Source: Helianthus annuus (taxonomy: Eukaryota; Streptophyta; Magnoliopsida; Asterales; Asteraceae). Taken from it: a stretch of 64,000 nt of DNA. The notes under the pieces are model-generated. The model had not been told where the DNA came from. It was given only the letters and a program-made list of their open reading frames with translations, and did not search any database. This document shows positions 16,256 through 28,664 of the stretch, in pieces (position 1 is the stretch's first letter; each line of letters starts with the position of its first letter). A program made the translations under genes and the position numbers. Location: contig NC_035433.2 of assembly GCF_002127325.2 (NCBI RefSeq), positions 91,652,033-91,716,032 on the forward strand, read 5' to 3'.

Positions 16256-19200
16256 TTACTGAAACAAATGAGGGTACTTTTCTTTCATCGTGGACTCTAC
16301 TTCCCACGTGTACTCGGGACCTCTACGGGCATCCCATTTAACCTTTACAATCGGTATATACTTCCTTCGAAGCTTCTTAACCTGTCGATCCTCGATCGAC
16401 ACAGGTTTTTCAACAAACTTTAAGCTCTCATCGGTGTGTACATCTATATGCGGTATAACTAGTGATTCATCAACGAAACACTTCTTTAGATTGCAGATGT
16501 GGAAAACATTATGAATACTACTGAGCTCTTCCGGTAAGTTTAACTTATAGGCAACCGATCCGACACGTTCGATTATCTCGAAGGGTCCAATGTATCTCGG
16601 GCTTAACTTGCCTTTCTTACCAAATCGCATCACTCCCTTCCAGGGTGATACTTTAAGCAATACCTTGTCACCTACTTCGAAGTTAAAAGGTTTACGCTTC
16701 AAATCTGCGTAGCTTTTCTACCGATCACGGGCAGCTTTCAGACGGTCACGAATCTGGACAATCTTGTCCATTGTTTCAAATATTATTTCAGGTCCTGTCA
16801 TCTGGACATCTCCAACTTCCGCCCAACAAACGGGCGTTCTACACTTTCTACCATACAAGGCTTCGAAAGGAGCAGCCTTAATGCTCGCATGGTAACTGTT
16901 TTTGTATGAGAACTCGATTAATGGTAGGTGGTTATCCCAACTACCACCTAAGTCAATCACACATGCACGAAGCATGTCTTCCAAAGTTTGGATTGTACGC
17001 TCACTCTGTCCGTCTGTCTGTGGATGGTAAGCCGTACTGAAGTTTAAGCGCGTGCCCAAAGATTGTTGGAAACTTTTCCAAAAATTGACGTGTATCTGGT
17101 ATCTCTGTCAGAGATAATAGACACATGCACACCATGTAGAGATACAATCTTATCTACGTACAATTGGGCTAACATGTCGGAGCTATAAGTCTCCTTAATG
17201 GGTAGGAAATGTGCTGACTTAGTCAACCTATCAACTATCACCCATATCGTATCATTTCCTTTCCTTGTCTTCGGCAACTTGGTGATAAAATCCATCGTCA
17301 CCATTTCCCACTTCCACTCGGGAAGTTCAGGCTGTTGCAGCAAACCTGACGGCTTTTGATGTTCAGCTTTGACTTGCGCACAAGTCAAACATTTAGCTAC
17401 ATAGGTAGCTATGGACTTCTTCAAGCCTATCCACCAAAAGTTTGCCTTCAAATCCTGGTACATCTTGTCAGCTCCAGGATGAACGGAGTATTTGGAACTG
17501 TGGGCTTCCTGGAGGATAACGTCTCGTAGTCCTCCATAAACTGGAACCCATATTCGTCCATTTAACCTTAGAATTCCGCCCTTTCCGTAGGATAACCGTT
17601 CTTCAGTTACTCCTAGCTTTTCATTAGGATAGTTAGCTTCTAGCACAGCTTCTTTATGTGCAACTAACAACCTTTCATTCAAACTATTCTTTATCTCAAT
17701 GCTCTTGGCATTGATTCTAATAGGCTTCACCCTTTCCTTTCGGCTCAAGGCATTGGCGACTACATTCGCCTTGCCAGGATGGTATCTTATCTCACAATTA
17801 TAATCATTCAAAGTCTCCATCCACCGTCGTTGCCTCATGTTCAAATCCTTTTGATTGAACAGGTGCTGGAGGCTCTTGTGATCAGAATGGATCATGAATT
17901 TAATGCCATACAAATAGTGCCCCCATAGCTTTAGTGCAAATACAACGGCACCCAACTCCAAGTCATGGGTGGTGTAATTCTTTTCATGCACTTTCAACTG
18001 ACGTGAATCATAGGCAATAACCTTGCCTTTCTGCATAAGCACACAACCTATCCCGGTGTGTGATGCATCACAGTATACTACAAACTCTTCCATTCCGTCC
18101 GGCAATGTCAACACAGGTGCATTGCTTAGCTTCTGTTTAAGGATATCAAATGACTCTTGCTGCTTAGGACCCCAGTTAAACTTAACATTCTTTCTAGTTA
18201 GAGAAGTTAGGGGTGCAGCAATCCTTGAAAAATTTTCAATAAACGCCTGTAATATCCTGCCAATCCTAAGAAGCTGCGAATTTCTGTGGGCGTCTTCGGC
18301 TCTTGCCAATTCATGACAGCTTCCACCTTAGCGGGATCCACTTGAATACCACGCTCACTAACCATATGTCCAAGGAATTGGACTTCTCGAAGCCAGAATT
18401 CACATTTAGAGAATTTGGCGTAAAGCTTTTCTTGTTGAAGTAGTGAAAGTATACATCGAAGATGCTTTTCATGATCAGCTTGGTTCTTCGAATAAATCAG
18501 AATGTCATCTATGAAGACGATGACAAATTTGTCCAAGTATGGCTTGCAGACACGGTTCATGAGATCCATGAATGCCGCTGGTGCATTAGTGAGCCCGAAA
18601 GGCATCACTAGGAACTGGTAATGACCATAACGAGTCCTAAATGCAGTCTTGTGTACGTCTTCATCTCTAACCTTCAATTGGTGATAACCTGACCTCAGAT
18701 CGATCTTAGAGAAATAGCTTGCTCCTTGAAGTTGATCGAACAGATCGTCGATCCTGGGTAATGGATACCTATTCTTGATAGTGACCTTGTTAAGTTCACG
18801 GTAATCGATGCACAGACGCATCGATCCATCCTTCTTCTTGACGAATAAGATTGGTGCTCCCCAAGGAGACGAACTAGGTCTAATAAAACCTTTGGCTAGC
18901 AATTCATCCAGTTGTGTTCTTAATTCTTTCATCTCTGTTGGTGCCAATCTGTAGGGTGCTCTTGCAACAGGTGCTGCCCCAGGGATAATGTCAATCCTGA
19001 ACTCTACTTGCCTATCTGGGGGTAAACCAGGTAGTTCTTCGGGAAAAACTTTAGGGTATTCAGAAATGACAGGGATATCTTCAATCCTGGGTTTCGGCTC
19101 ATCGATAGTTACCTGTGCCATGTAGATGACACATGCCTTCTTCAAACATCTAGAAGCCTTGAGCATAGTCACTTGCTCAGGCAGTCCATGCTGGGTATCT

Positions 19201-20837
19201 CCTTGAATGGTAAGTGGTTCACCAGATGGAGTCTTGATCACCACTTGCTTCTTATTACAGATAATCTGAGCCTGGTTATGAGATAACCAGTCGATACCCA
19301 AAATTATGTCGAAACCGGCTAACTTCAAAGGAAGTAGGGATAACGGAAAAGAGTGGTCCTTAATGGATATGAAACACCCATCTAATATGGTTGAGGCGGT
19401 TTCTAAGGTGCCATCAGCTAGTTCCACCTCATACTTCACATTTAAAGTCTTAACAGGTAAATTCAGCAATGTGCAAAACTTATTGTCTACAAAAGATTTA
19501 TCAGCCCCTGAATCAAATGGTACTCTTGCATAGACATCATTTATAAGGAAGGTACCTGTGATCACATTGTCATCTTGCACTGCTTCCTTTGCATCCATCC
19601 TCCTGAAGACTCTAGCATTGGTCTTCTTCCCTTCATCAGCCTTCTTTGCATACTTTGGGCAGTTTGCCTTAATGTGCCCCTTCTCATTGCAATTGTAACA
19701 CGTTGCGTCCTTCAGTTTCTTGCACTCCAGGGTCTTATGTTCCGTGGATTTGCAAATCCCACAACGTATCGACTGAGATTGGGATTTGGAGTCAAGTCTG
19801 CATTTCCCAAAATGGTATTTCTGGCAAGTCTTACACTTGGGCTTATCCCCAGACTGATGCCCATCTTTCCTTGAACCAGATCCCTTCTTGTGGTCATTGT
19901 TTCCACGGTGCTTCTTGTTTGATCGACGAGAGTTGTCGTCATCATCATGCTTTCTCTTCTCGGCATCCTTGTTCCTCAGCGATCTCAGCTTGACCGCATC
20001 CAGCGTGAGGGATAAGGATATATCAGCTACTGACCTGAATGTAGCTGGCCGAGAGGCTTTCACACTAGCCTTGATCTCCGGAGCTAAGCCCCCTATGAAA
20101 CGAGCTATTCTTTTTGGTTCCGGGGTCACCAGATAAGGAACCAATCTTGACATTGTGTTAAAGCTCGTAAGGTAAGCTTGGCAATCCAGATTCTTCATCA
20201 CTAACGATAGAAAATCTGACTCAATCTTCTCAACCTCATGCTGAGGGTAGTAGTTCTCTCGAATGAGGGCAACAAATTGTTCCCATGACATACTATACAG
20301 TGGAACCTTCCCAGTAGCCTGAATCAATGATCTCCACCAGGCCAAGGCCTCACCCTTGAATGATTGAGATACAAACTTCACTATATCCTTTTTAGCGCAC
20401 CCGCTGATATCAACCACCGTGTCCATCTCATCTAACCACGTCATGCAGTCTATCGCTCCTTTCTCCCCTGTAAAATCCCGGGGCTTTCATGAAACGAAGT
20501 ACTTATAGGAGCAACCCTTATCACGGGGTCCTTGATTTAGCACGATTCTTTGAGACGGAACACTATGATGGTTCGAAGAGTGACGATCGTCATCATCTTT
20601 CTTTGGTTCTTCCTTCTTGGAGGGAGGCTTGTTATGAGCCTCTGAATGAGTCTTGGGCTTTGAATGCGGTGCGGATCGGGTCCTACTCCGAGTCCCGCTC
20701 GACTCACTGTATTGCCTATCCAAGGCTTTCGTAACAGCATTGTCAATCAACGCTTGCAGTTCTGCACCTGCTATATTAATACGAACTTCATTCTCATTCT
20801 CCTTTGGATGACTATTTATTTCATTCGAATCAGCCAT
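16256..20837 (-). pseudogene. Element 1 gag-pol polyprotein, broken
   Basis: Read from ATG at 20837. The gag has a charged, low-complexity N-terminus, then a capsid region with '[10 protein letters not shown]' and '[10 protein letters not shown]' segments. A CCHC knuckle follows, [14 protein letters not shown], preceded by further Cys/His pairs. Next come an aspartic protease (FDSGADKSF), a reverse transcriptase (active site FIDDILIY, preceded by [11 protein letters not shown]), RNase H (YCDASHTGIG, DHKSLQHL), and an integrase with an HHCC-type region and D-D-E core ([29 protein letters not shown]). It ends in a chromodomain-like tail ([13 protein letters not shown]). Breaks: an in-frame TGA at 20489-20487, a frameshift near 18238-18244 between reverse transcriptase and RNase H, a frameshift near 17075-17085 in the integrase core, and an in-frame TAG at 16720-16718. 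Confidence 0.92.
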
Positions 20838-21794
20838 TTTATCTTGAACTGCTACATAAAAATAATGACAAAATTTTATTTGGGAGTTTATTATGGAATT
20901 GCCCTTCTTGGCAATTCATTAACCATGGTAAACATAGACCATATTTGGTTAATTTGCTACTCACATTTATTTAGGATTTTAATATAACTTATCCTAATTA
21001 TAACATTATTGTTAGTGGCACAAAAGCCTAGTCACAGGGACGTTTTCATATTTTAAGCCAGGATTTCAGAGAATCAAGGCACGAAGGTTTGAACATAGTT
21101 CTTTTCCCTTTTCTGACAGGGAGTCATAGACTACTACTGTCTTTTGTCTTATATGACAATGAATATGGCCCGTAGGCACTACATCACTAATGGATGTTTG
21201 ATAAGTGATCATCTTAATCGATGACTTAAACCCATGATTTATAAATCATTAAATTAGGTTTTGGAATCCTTAGATTCCTTGTGCAAAAATGACACGTGTG
21301 ATTTTAACGAATCACGTCTGCCAGGAGTGTTAACATGTTTACAGAGGTTAACAGGGATTTTGAATCTTTTAATCAGGTTTTACCATCTTGGCCGGGTCTT
21401 ATAATGACACGAAGGCTAGGTTATACCATTAAGATTCTTTATTTAATAATTGGTAGGCAGATTAATTTAAAAGGAATGATCTTTGATTTATTTATTTCAT
21501 ATAATTATGCGTATAATGACAAAGATGAAATTTATAAAATTAACATTCCAATACATATAAAAATTTACACACTGCCCTAAACGAGACTTTTAAATAGACA
21601 AAATACCTACGCAGAGGTTTAACAGAAAACAAGTCCACGCAGGGGCCAAATACAAGGATAGATGTCCATGCAAGGACTGAAAAGGCAAGTCCACACAGGG
21701 ACTGAAAGACAAGTCCACGCAGGGACTAAATACAAACATAAATGTCCACACAAGGACTTGATTGAAATAGGAAATACAATAATACATATAGAGA
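20838..21794 (-). other. Element 1 spacer between upstream ORF and gag
   Basis: A non-coding stretch of about 1 kb between the stop of the upstream ORF and the gag ATG. AT-rich, with no protein-like ORF on the element's strand. It carries the GTCC..GGAC repeat array at 21632-21757. Confidence 0.6.
21632..21757. repeat. Five-copy GTCC-N5/6-GGAC palindrome array
   Basis: Five short units of the type AGTCCACGCAGGGACT lie near 21632, 21663, 21688, 21712 and 21742. Each has inverted GTCC and GGAC arms. The spacing is about 25-30 bp with A-rich linkers. The array is in the untranslated spacer of element 1. Confidence 0.8.
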
Positions 21795-23037
21795 TTAATG
21801 ATCTCGCTTCTTCTTTCCTTTCAACAGGTTTGCTAGGCCTTTGAGGAATCCACGGTTGTTCTTACGTTCTTCTTCAAAATCTCGTTCCACCCTGTTTAAA
21901 CGGTGGAGGATTTCCTCCTGCTCCGGTGGGGAAAAACGTGGCTGCTGCGATAGGTGCTGAGCCGGAGGTCTATCAGGTATTGGATACCCATGAGTTAAGT
22001 ATCCCATTCCCCAAGGTGTTTCATAAGGTACTTCAGGATGAAGGGCGTGGTAGTTTGCCGCCGCTTCTACGTATGGGTCGACACCAATATAGTTGTAGTG
22101 AGTGTGAGCTGGCTGCTCAAACGGGTTGTACGCTATGGAACCGGCGTATGTAGGTATCGGGTTATCATAGCCGAATGGTGGCTTTGAGGTGGTGCAACTG
22201 GTTCAGAATTCACCTCTGCAGGTGGATTAGAAGGTCCACCCATTTGTGGGTCTTCATGCAGTGGCGGATAATGGCTGCCACTGGAGTGTTGAGGGGTGCT
22301 AAAATATAAATCCCCTCTTCGTGCGGATATCCGCGCGCCTGTTCTCCTACGCCTTGGTGGATCAGGAGGTGCTTGATGAACTGGCGGTGGTGGAGGCGGT
22401 GGCGTGACTGCCACGAAACGCGAATCCTCAGAAGGATCCTGTTGCTGCTGTTGTTGCTGCTCATGAGGCGATAAATGGTGAGAGGGTGTAAAGTACCACT
22501 CATAGTGGTTGAACCTCGCCTGATAACTGTCTGGACCTTGATAGGGTGTTCCGTGGAAGGATGACCCATCAGAGATCTCAATTGGATGGTTGGGGGTACC
22601 TCTTGCAGGCTCGACGGGATCCGTGTCCTCGACAATATCCATCGCATTGTCTTCGGAGAAATGGTCCTCTGGTCCTAAAGGGTTAAAACCTACTGGTTCT
22701 TGGATAAAGTCTGCCGGGTTGAACCGGCCCTGAAAGACAGAAGTAGGGTCACCAAAAGAACGGTGCGAAACGGAACGGAACGCTGGAGAGGTATAAATGA
22801 AGGTTGAGGGTTATCGGGCTCGTTTTCCGAGTTCAGCCCAAAAGAGTGACGGTAAGAAGGTGTTGAACTGTGTGAGGTAGACCGTCTAGCGGGCTCAAAG
22901 AGGTTCCTCCTGTTCCTCTGAGGTTCGGCACTCCTTGTGCTGGAAGGAGCTCGCATGTGTGAAGGTCCGGCCTCGTGATCATTGTGGGTAGTGATTGGCC
23001 ATTTGCCTCTTCCTCCTCTTCTGATTGCTGGTGGCAT
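21795..23037 (-). pseudogene. Element 1 additional upstream ORF (unknown function), broken
   Basis: Starting at ATG 23037, just inside the 5' LTR, the minus strand codes for a low-complexity protein of roughly 414 residues if two frameshifts are allowed for (near 22760-22775 and 22170-22190). What can be seen: an arginine- and glycine-rich start (MPPAIRRGGRGK), a 'GPSHMRAPSS' segment, 'TPSYRHSFG', a polyglutamine run of 7 (near 22440), a polyproline run of 7, an Arg-rich patch, then an aromatic/proline-rich stretch. The C-terminal third, with 'EEILHRLNRVERDFEEE', is probably a short coiled coil, and the end is basic (GKKKRD). I do not recognise a domain. It stands in front of and apart from gag, so it is an extra ORF; it may bind nucleic acid, but that is a guess from composition. 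Confidence 0.65.
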
Positions 23038-23193
23038 ATTTCCTGCTTAAACAATTTTAAATCAACAACAAACAATAAAGGACAAACTAGAACAACAATT
23101 CGAATTCGTCCTATGTTCTTGTCTAGACTCGAGTATGTGCAATTGTGTCATTGAGATTAAACACATAAGGGTAGTGTTTAATTCACTCAACGT

Positions 23194-23207
23194 TGGCTCT
23201 GGTACCA
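23194..23207 (-). other. Element 1 primer binding site (iMet-tRNA type)
   Basis: On the minus strand TGGTACCAGAGCCA lies three bases inside the 5' LTR. It matches the usual plant initiator-Met site TGGTATCAGAGCCA with one difference. Confidence 0.8.
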
Positions 23208-25625
23208 ACCTGTCACACCCCGATTTCCATACGTTTCACCGGTGGGCCCGGTGGGGATTACTGTGACGTAGTTGGCAACAATACAGTCAAACAACACAAT
23301 ATTTAAATGCACAACGGAAGCAAAAGATAGATATATTTCAACTAAATGTTATTGTAATATCATGTATCACAAATAGTTGAAAATAATCCACAGGGGATCA
23401 AAATAAAATAGGAAATAATGTTCAACAGTTTGACGTCCAAGCTTGCGAGACTTATTGTGGACGCTAGGAGAAAGCCAGCCTAGTTCGTTTAGTACCTGCA
23501 GTTAACCTTTTGGGAAAAATACGTCAGTTTACACTGGTAAATACATTCAACCGACACTTTTGTAAAAGGTTTAATAAAATTGATTTGAATGCACGTGGCA
23601 CAAACTTTTATAACTTGGGATAATTATTTTAATATAATACTTGTAAACGAATTACATGTTTCTTTGCGTTCAGTAGCCCGTTCCGTAGACCGGGTTAAAG
23701 ACTAATAGACACACCACAGGTATAATACCCACAAGGTTAATCCTTAAGTGGGATACCATTTTTCATATGCAGCTGTCAGGTGTACGCCTACACCCTGTGC
23801 TTAGGTCGTGGCCATCTCGTAAGATGATGCCAGGGATATCCGGGACATGGTCATTAACCCCCCAAATGCTTTAAGCAAACAAATCAAAATTTTAACGGGT
23901 CATCTTGACAATACTTAACCACTAATCAATTAAGGTCAAATGCCCGACCAAGCGGTATTCTATATACCGTACCCCAAGCCCGTATAGGGAAATAAGTTAA
24001 AAGTATTTACCTTTGCAAGTATAATTCACAAACAGCTAATGCAAGTAGCTTTTACCGGGTCTCCTATTCTGGAACGAAGGTTTATAATAACGTATTAGAA
24101 TCCTAACGGGTCTTTGATTAAGCTTAAACTTAGACCTGTTAGTTTTAACGAAAGATACGGTTCGAACGCACGATTAAGCGAAGACCAGAATAAAATGTGA
24201 TTTAGACCCGACAAGTTTGAAGACTTATTTAATACGGGTAATCCAATCACATTCTGGATTTTGAGATAAAAACGACAAGGTTTGACCCGTTTCGGCTAAT
24301 TTATGTAAACTAGTTACATAAATCGAACCGAACGCGTAAATGGCGTAACGGGTAACCGTATGAGTCCTACACAGGTTTCCTAAGTCAATATGCTCTAAAC
24401 AGGTTGTGATATCAGTAGGATACCTTCCATTATGCCCATAACGAGTTTAATCCCAATTTACGCCCCGTAGGGGGATTTTGGTCATTTTAAAGATTATAAA
24501 AGAGATTTCCGGGTTATACAGAAAATCTGAGTTTTCTGACCAGGTTATAAAGTTCAAAATACTTTATTTATTATATGAAATCAGTAGCAATTGGATTCGG
24601 GGCAAAATACCATGTAGAACTCATTTTAGGTCCGAAAAGGGTATATTCGGTATTTACCGAATCAATGTCATAACCGCAGGTTATGAGCAGGTTAAAAATA
24701 ATTAAAAATCTTTAAAAATCCCAAAATATTATTTTACATCAGTGTGTAAAAGGTTTGGTGTCGAAATCTGGGTTTAGATAGGTTTTATGCTAACTGCGCT
24801 GTTTAATTACTAAAGTTTTTCTTAATTGCGCTATTTAGCATAACTCCTATTCTAGACCTCGGATTGACATGAAATTTTAGGGACATGTTTAGAAATCAGT
24901 AACTAAGGTTATTGTCCTTTTCACATATCCAAAATTCTCGTTTTAAAGTCAAAAGGGCATTATGGTCAACTTTAAGCATATAACGGAAATGTGCAAACGA
25001 CTCGGACAAACAACGAACCAGCCATAGAGGGTTATACCATCATGTAACCTGGTCCTAAGAGAGTCCTAAGGCATATCTAAGTCATACCAAAACGGGTCAG
25101 AACCGAAGTCAAAGCAAAAGTCAAAGTTTTGGGACTTTCGGTTCCGAACCGGGTCAAAACAGTAAATGGTCGGATCAAACAAGCTTAGACCAGTTATAAT
25201 ACTTATTATCAAGTTATATGAGTGATAAAACAGGTTACATGCCATCTACATTGTTAATTATGCGTTAAATCAAAAATTAGCATTCTGTTGACTTTTTCTA
25301 AGCAACTTTGACCCGACATTTGAACTAGTTAGAGTGGGAATCAGAGGGTGCCCTTTTAAGGGTTTAATGCCCACATAATTACCAACATATAACTACCTTT
25401 GATTCGAGTAATCACTAGACCATTTGTGATTAATCATTAAGTCAATCGTTAGTTACGACGGATTGACTTTTAAGCTAAAACTAAGCAAAAACTTAACTAA
25501 GAAGAGTTAAGCACACTTACTGAAGTCCTATGCACGACCAGAGATGCTTAGTGAAGACACTTGAGCTCCAGAAATGATCAGAAGTGTTGAATGAAGGTGT
25601 GGTTACAATGGTTGCATCTCATGGC

Positions 25626-25634
25626 CTTTTATAG
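25626..25634 (-). promoter_or_regulatory. TATA box of element 1 5' LTR
   Basis: CTATAAAAG on the minus strand, about 900 bp into the LTR and 180-310 bp downstream of the GC-rich array. This segment is absent from the 3' LTR because of the 948-bp deletion. Confidence 0.65.
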
Positions 25635-25810
25635 TAACTTAGACACCTTAGATCATTGCCACACAAGTCTACAATGGGTCCTAGATCATCAACAAGTGTC
25701 CTTGAGGCCTAGGGGTCGTTTAGGGGCCGCCCATGCTGTTTAATAATGGCTCTAAGTCGGTTAAAACACCAAACAGTGCTTCTGTCCGCATTTTCTGTAT
25801 CTGGCCATCT

Positions 25811-25934
25811 CACGCGGCCCGTGTCAGAGGTCCTTCAACCTTTACGCAGCCCGCTTGAATCTCTCTGACAGAACCATATCTTTCTACTGTCCACGCGGCC
25901 CGCATAAGCTTGGGATAACTTTTACGCGGCCCGC
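25811..25934. repeat. Four-copy ACGCGGCCCGC array in 5' LTR
   Basis: The same four positions as in the 3' LTR array at 15493-15616. Copy 1 has CCCGT and copy 2 has CGCAGCC. These changes look like CpG decay, while the other two copies are unchanged. Confidence 0.85.
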
Positions 25935-26538
25935 CTGAGGCCTGCTGTAAGATTTTTCAAATCTTTTTACATTATTGCAGCTGACTCTTGGCGTTTCGAA
26001 GGGGTAACTTTGCACTTTGGGCCTTTCTTATTTACATATAAGGGCCTCGTGACTTTTACCCAACTTATAAATCCTCGGTTAGTTTATTACTACCCGAAAA
26101 GTCATAACTTTCAATGTTGACGCTTTTAACCCCTCATGTACGAATTCGATCATAACTTTCTCATTTTATAACGGAACTTGATGAAATTTATATCGTGCAT
26201 TCTAGTGAGCATATTTTACCGTTACAAAGCCTCGGGTTTGCTAAAGGGTCACTCAGAGGTACAACTTAAACATGTTGACACATTTAGCCCCTGTAGCTTG
26301 TAATTTCTCACTTTCTTCCACATTTCGTTCCGTATGATCCATGATTCATTCGTTTGAAGGTACGAGCATCATGTAGGGTTACTGTAAAGTATATTTATCC
26401 CTTGTTGACATTTTGAACCCTTGAATTCACATACTTTCTATGTTTGTCAACTTTAGCCCCCCTATAGTATTCTTTAACACGTTCAAGCTTATGACACGTG
26501 TCAATACATTATAGGACGCAAATTTTCGAGGTGTTACA

Positions 26539-26917
26539 CTAGCATTGAAAACAATCCAAACAACACCCACAATCCCTCCACGCCGGTGGAAAATCTCCTG
26601 GCCCCTCCCCCTAGCCGCCCTCCACACCTGCCATGGGCCGGTGTGCCTGACGTGGGAGGCTTCCACGCCACTTTTCCATGCCCACTCCGTGTGGTCTTAG
26701 TGTGCGGGTCTTATGATTCGAATATTGTTGTAAACGAACTGAACGAAGTCTTGTTCGTGTTCGTTTATTTAGCATTGAGATTGTTCATGAACATTAACCG
26801 AACAAAACTGAAGTTTGTCCGTTTGTTCGTGTTTGTTTGTTTGTTAACTTTCTAAGTGAACAGATAGGAACACAGATAAACGAAAACAAACACTAAAATG
26901 AACATAAACGAAGCCAT
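26539..26917. other. Intergenic with GAACGAAC-type repeat
   Basis: Left part: GC-rich sequence of unknown origin. From about 26725 it is a run of GTTCGTTTA / AACGAACATAAACG words like that at 30650-30945. No gene is seen. Confidence 0.5.
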
Positions 26918-26934
26918 CACTACTAGAAAACTGT

Positions 26935-27700
26935 TATTATTCCTACCAAAATTTCCTATGAATTTCCTACGAATGAAAATGGCGACACATTTCCTATGAA
27001 ATTCCCACGTATTAGAAAGGGTTCTAGTTTTGTGACAAAAAAGCGACAAAAAAACGACAAATTGGTTTGCGTAGAAAAAATGTAGGAAAATTCCAACAGA
27101 TCTCTGACGAAATCCGTTTTCATTTTAACCATTAGTCGGAAATTCGTAAGAATCGTTAGCGTAGGAAAAGTGTCGGAAATTCCCGACGGGATTCCTACGG
27201 AATCCGTTTTCATTTTAATCATCGGTAGGAAATGCGTAGGAATCTAATTTATCATCATAATAAAATGAAATTACTGATATTAAAATATAAAGTTTTATTA
27301 TTTATAAAAAATATATGTTATTTTTAAAATAAATTTATTAATATGCATAGTTTTTAATTAATATCCGTAGAAAATGTGTAGCAATGTACCGACACAATTC
27401 CTATGAAATACGTTTTATTTTAACAATTTTCCTATCCGTAGGAAGTGTGTCAGAAATTACCGACAAATTACTCACGAAATTGATAATTTGTTTTGTAATA
27501 TATTTTTTGTATTATATGTGTGTTATTTTTAAAACAAATTTATTAATATCCGTAGGAAATTTGTCATAGTTGCCAACAGATTTCCGACGGAATGGTTTTT
27601 AATTAATATCTGTAGGAAATGTGTAGGAAAATATCTGACACAATTCCTACAAAATACGTTTTTTTAACAATTTGTCAGAAATTCGTAGGAATCCATGATA
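26935..27700. repeat. CACTA left subterminal repeats
   Basis: Many copies of a word of about 12 bp of type CCGTAGGAAATG / ATTTCCTACG, in both orientations, in AT-rich sequence. The arrangement is typical of the subterminal regions of CACTA elements. Confidence 0.75.
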
Positions 27701-28664
27701 CACGCGTTAATACGGTCTATTAGGGTATGTATGATTTGTACTTCTTCGTTACCATATAATAGCACTCAATACAATGTGTTGTAACCCTTCAACATAAAGG
27801 CCTTCACGAGCCATTAAGAAATATATATCAAGGTTTAACACAGTGTGTTAGGGCATGTATGACTTGTTGTTCGTTACGATATATTTCACTCAATACAACG
27901 TGATATAATCCTCCAACACAGTCTATTAGGGCATGTAGACTTGTAATTTTTTATTAAAGTATTGTTGCCCGACCCGACCAAATAACGACCGACCGGAAAA
28001 TCTTAACGCTTATGTATGTTGCTATTGTACCTTGAGCTGGTTTTGTGTTTTCTGCTTTGCTTAGTTGTAACATTAGGTTAGAAGGTTGAACATTGCTTTA
28101 TAGGTTGTAAAGTTTGCTCAGCTATTTGTACCAACTACCAATGGCGATGGCGGCAGCGGCTTGGGCTCATCAAAGCCGGGGAATTGATGTCGTATTGGTT
28201 GTTAGAATTGGCGACTGTGACAACAATCGGTACCGTTACCTATACTATTTGAACCCTTATCGATATTCATCTTTATAGTTTTCGAATGATGTAAAACAAG
28301 TGTAATATCCTTTTGGGCATATCATGACTTTATTTTTTAGTATTTCTCTTTTATTTGATATACCAGGTGGCAGTTTCGTACAAATACTAGTTACAGAGAT
28401 GAACCAAATCCAAAATATGAACCGTAAAAGAAAACGTCTACTAAACTAATCACAAGAATACTAGCTAAAGTCTACTATTATTATTGTATTTTGGAGAGTT
28501 GAGCACTAACATAACAATTAATAACATTAAGTAAAACCACTTGTTAATCCATCGCACAACCTCCTCAACCAAATCTAATATACATTTTTTTATAGTTTCG
28601 AATTTTACATATTAAGGCCACCCAGGGCGTAACGTGAAAAAGCACAATTCACACGTGGAGAAAC

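Larger units (their letters stand above)
13840..26538 (-). mobile_element. Element 1: full-length chromovirus-type Ty3 LTR retrotransposon, broken
   Basis: The element is 12.7 kb and runs on the minus strand. The outer ends are TGTCAC..GTTACA. The flanks TTAGC (13835-13839) and CTAGC (26539-26543) match at 4 of 5 positions. Order in transcription sense: 5' LTR 23211-26538, primer site, an extra ORF, a repeat-bearing spacer, gag-pol with a chromodomain-like end, polypurine tract, then 3' LTR 13840-16219. The long LTRs, the iMet-type primer site and the C-terminal chromodomain-like tail suggest the Tekay/Del group. All coding parts are broken, so it cannot move by itself. Confidence 0.9.
23211..26538 (-). 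repeat. Element 1, 5' LTR (complete)
   Basis: A 3328-bp LTR with TGTAACACC..GTGTGACA ends on the minus strand. In transcription order it carries a U3 with a four-copy GC-rich array (25934-25811), a TATA box at 25634-25626 and a long transcribed part. Short stretches open in one frame inside it recur in both LTRs only because the LTRs are copies; none looks like a gene. Confidence 0.92.

Noticed and set aside
19306..20136. Several plus-strand ORFs opposite gag
   Set aside because: They are shadows of the well-supported minus-strand gag-pol frame and show no domain of their own.
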